Positions 6,479-6,544 of a stretch of 6,544 nucleotides of DNA are shown here, piece after piece (position 1 is the first letter of the stretch; every line of letters starts with the position of its first letter). A program made the translations under genes and the position numbers. Location: the NCBI GenBank assembly GCA_030643125.1, contig DAOWML010000136.1, positions 1-6,544 on the forward strand, in the 5' to 3' direction. A model generated the notes under the pieces. That model made no database searches and was not told the DNA's origin. It saw only the letters and a program-made list of their open reading frames with translations. The DNA comes from Bacteroidales bacterium (GTDB taxonomy: Bacteria > Bacteroidota > Bacteroidia > Bacteroidales > UBA12077).

Positions 6479-6544
6479 ATGAGGTATTTGTTTAGCTTGG
6501 TATTTTTTTTTGTAATAAGTGGTTCAGTTTTTACTCAGAATCTT
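6479..6544 (+). CDS. N-terminus of an exported protein, cut by window edge
   Basis: An ATG at 6479 opens 22 codons that run off the right edge without a stop: MRYLFSLVFFFVISGSVFTQNL. This is a signal peptide with a short basic start, a phenylalanine/valine-rich core and a likely cut before Q (FT|QN), in the style of Bacteroidota exported proteins. An in-frame ATG at 6440 would add 13 residues, but it falls inside the right arm of the prfC terminator, so 6479 is preferred. A near-consensus -7 box, TAATATTG at 6457-6464, could give a very short leader. The function cannot be told from this fragment. Confidence 0.65.
   Translation, partial: MRYLFSLVFFFVISGSVFTQNL

Noticed and set aside
1..6544. 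Search for CRISPR arrays, tRNA or rRNA genes, insertion-sequence ends, phage or defence modules
   Set aside because: No regularly spaced repeats, no tRNA-like cloverleaf, no transposase-like protein and no defence-type domains were seen. All long frames are explained by housekeeping or transport/hydrolase families.

Overview
The window reads as a piece of a Bacteroidota chromosome, most likely Bacteroidales-like. The DNA is AT-rich. The genes lack obvious Shine-Dalgarno sequences, TAnnTTTG-type -7 boxes can be found upstream of some of them, and the secreted proteins have signal peptides ending in A/T-Q. The proteins themselves look like Bacteroidota versions of their families. This assignment comes from recognition, not from a database search.

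Layout from left to right. On the minus strand, a two-gene unit runs from about 1119 to the left edge: a free methionine-(R)-sulfoxide reductase of the GAF family (630-1091), followed with a 1-base stop/start overlap by an exported tetratricopeptide-repeat protein (1-630, cut by the window edge). A divergent intergenic region of about 375 bases follows. On the plus strand come a 12-helix MFS-type membrane transporter of unknown substrate (1469-2758), a second non-coding stretch of 335 bases holding several inverted repeats, a probable lipoprotein amidohydrolase of the YtcJ/amidohydrolase-3 family (3094-4731), peptide chain release factor 3, prfC (4817-6397), a strong nested-hairpin terminator (6400-6445), and the first 22 codons of another exported protein (6479 to the right edge).

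The genes do not form an evident single pathway. The only clearly coupled pair is the sulfoxide reductase with the TPR protein. The transporter, amidohydrolase and prfC point the same way but are separated by non-coding DNA with structure of its own, and prfC appears to have its own promoter. I see no RNA genes, insertion sequences, CRISPR arrays, phage genes or defence modules, and no convincing undescribed system. The most useful second looks are the hairpin that lies exactly at the predicted 5' end of the prfC transcript, the inverted repeats flanking the transporter gene, and the substrate of the orphan transporter and amidohydrolase.
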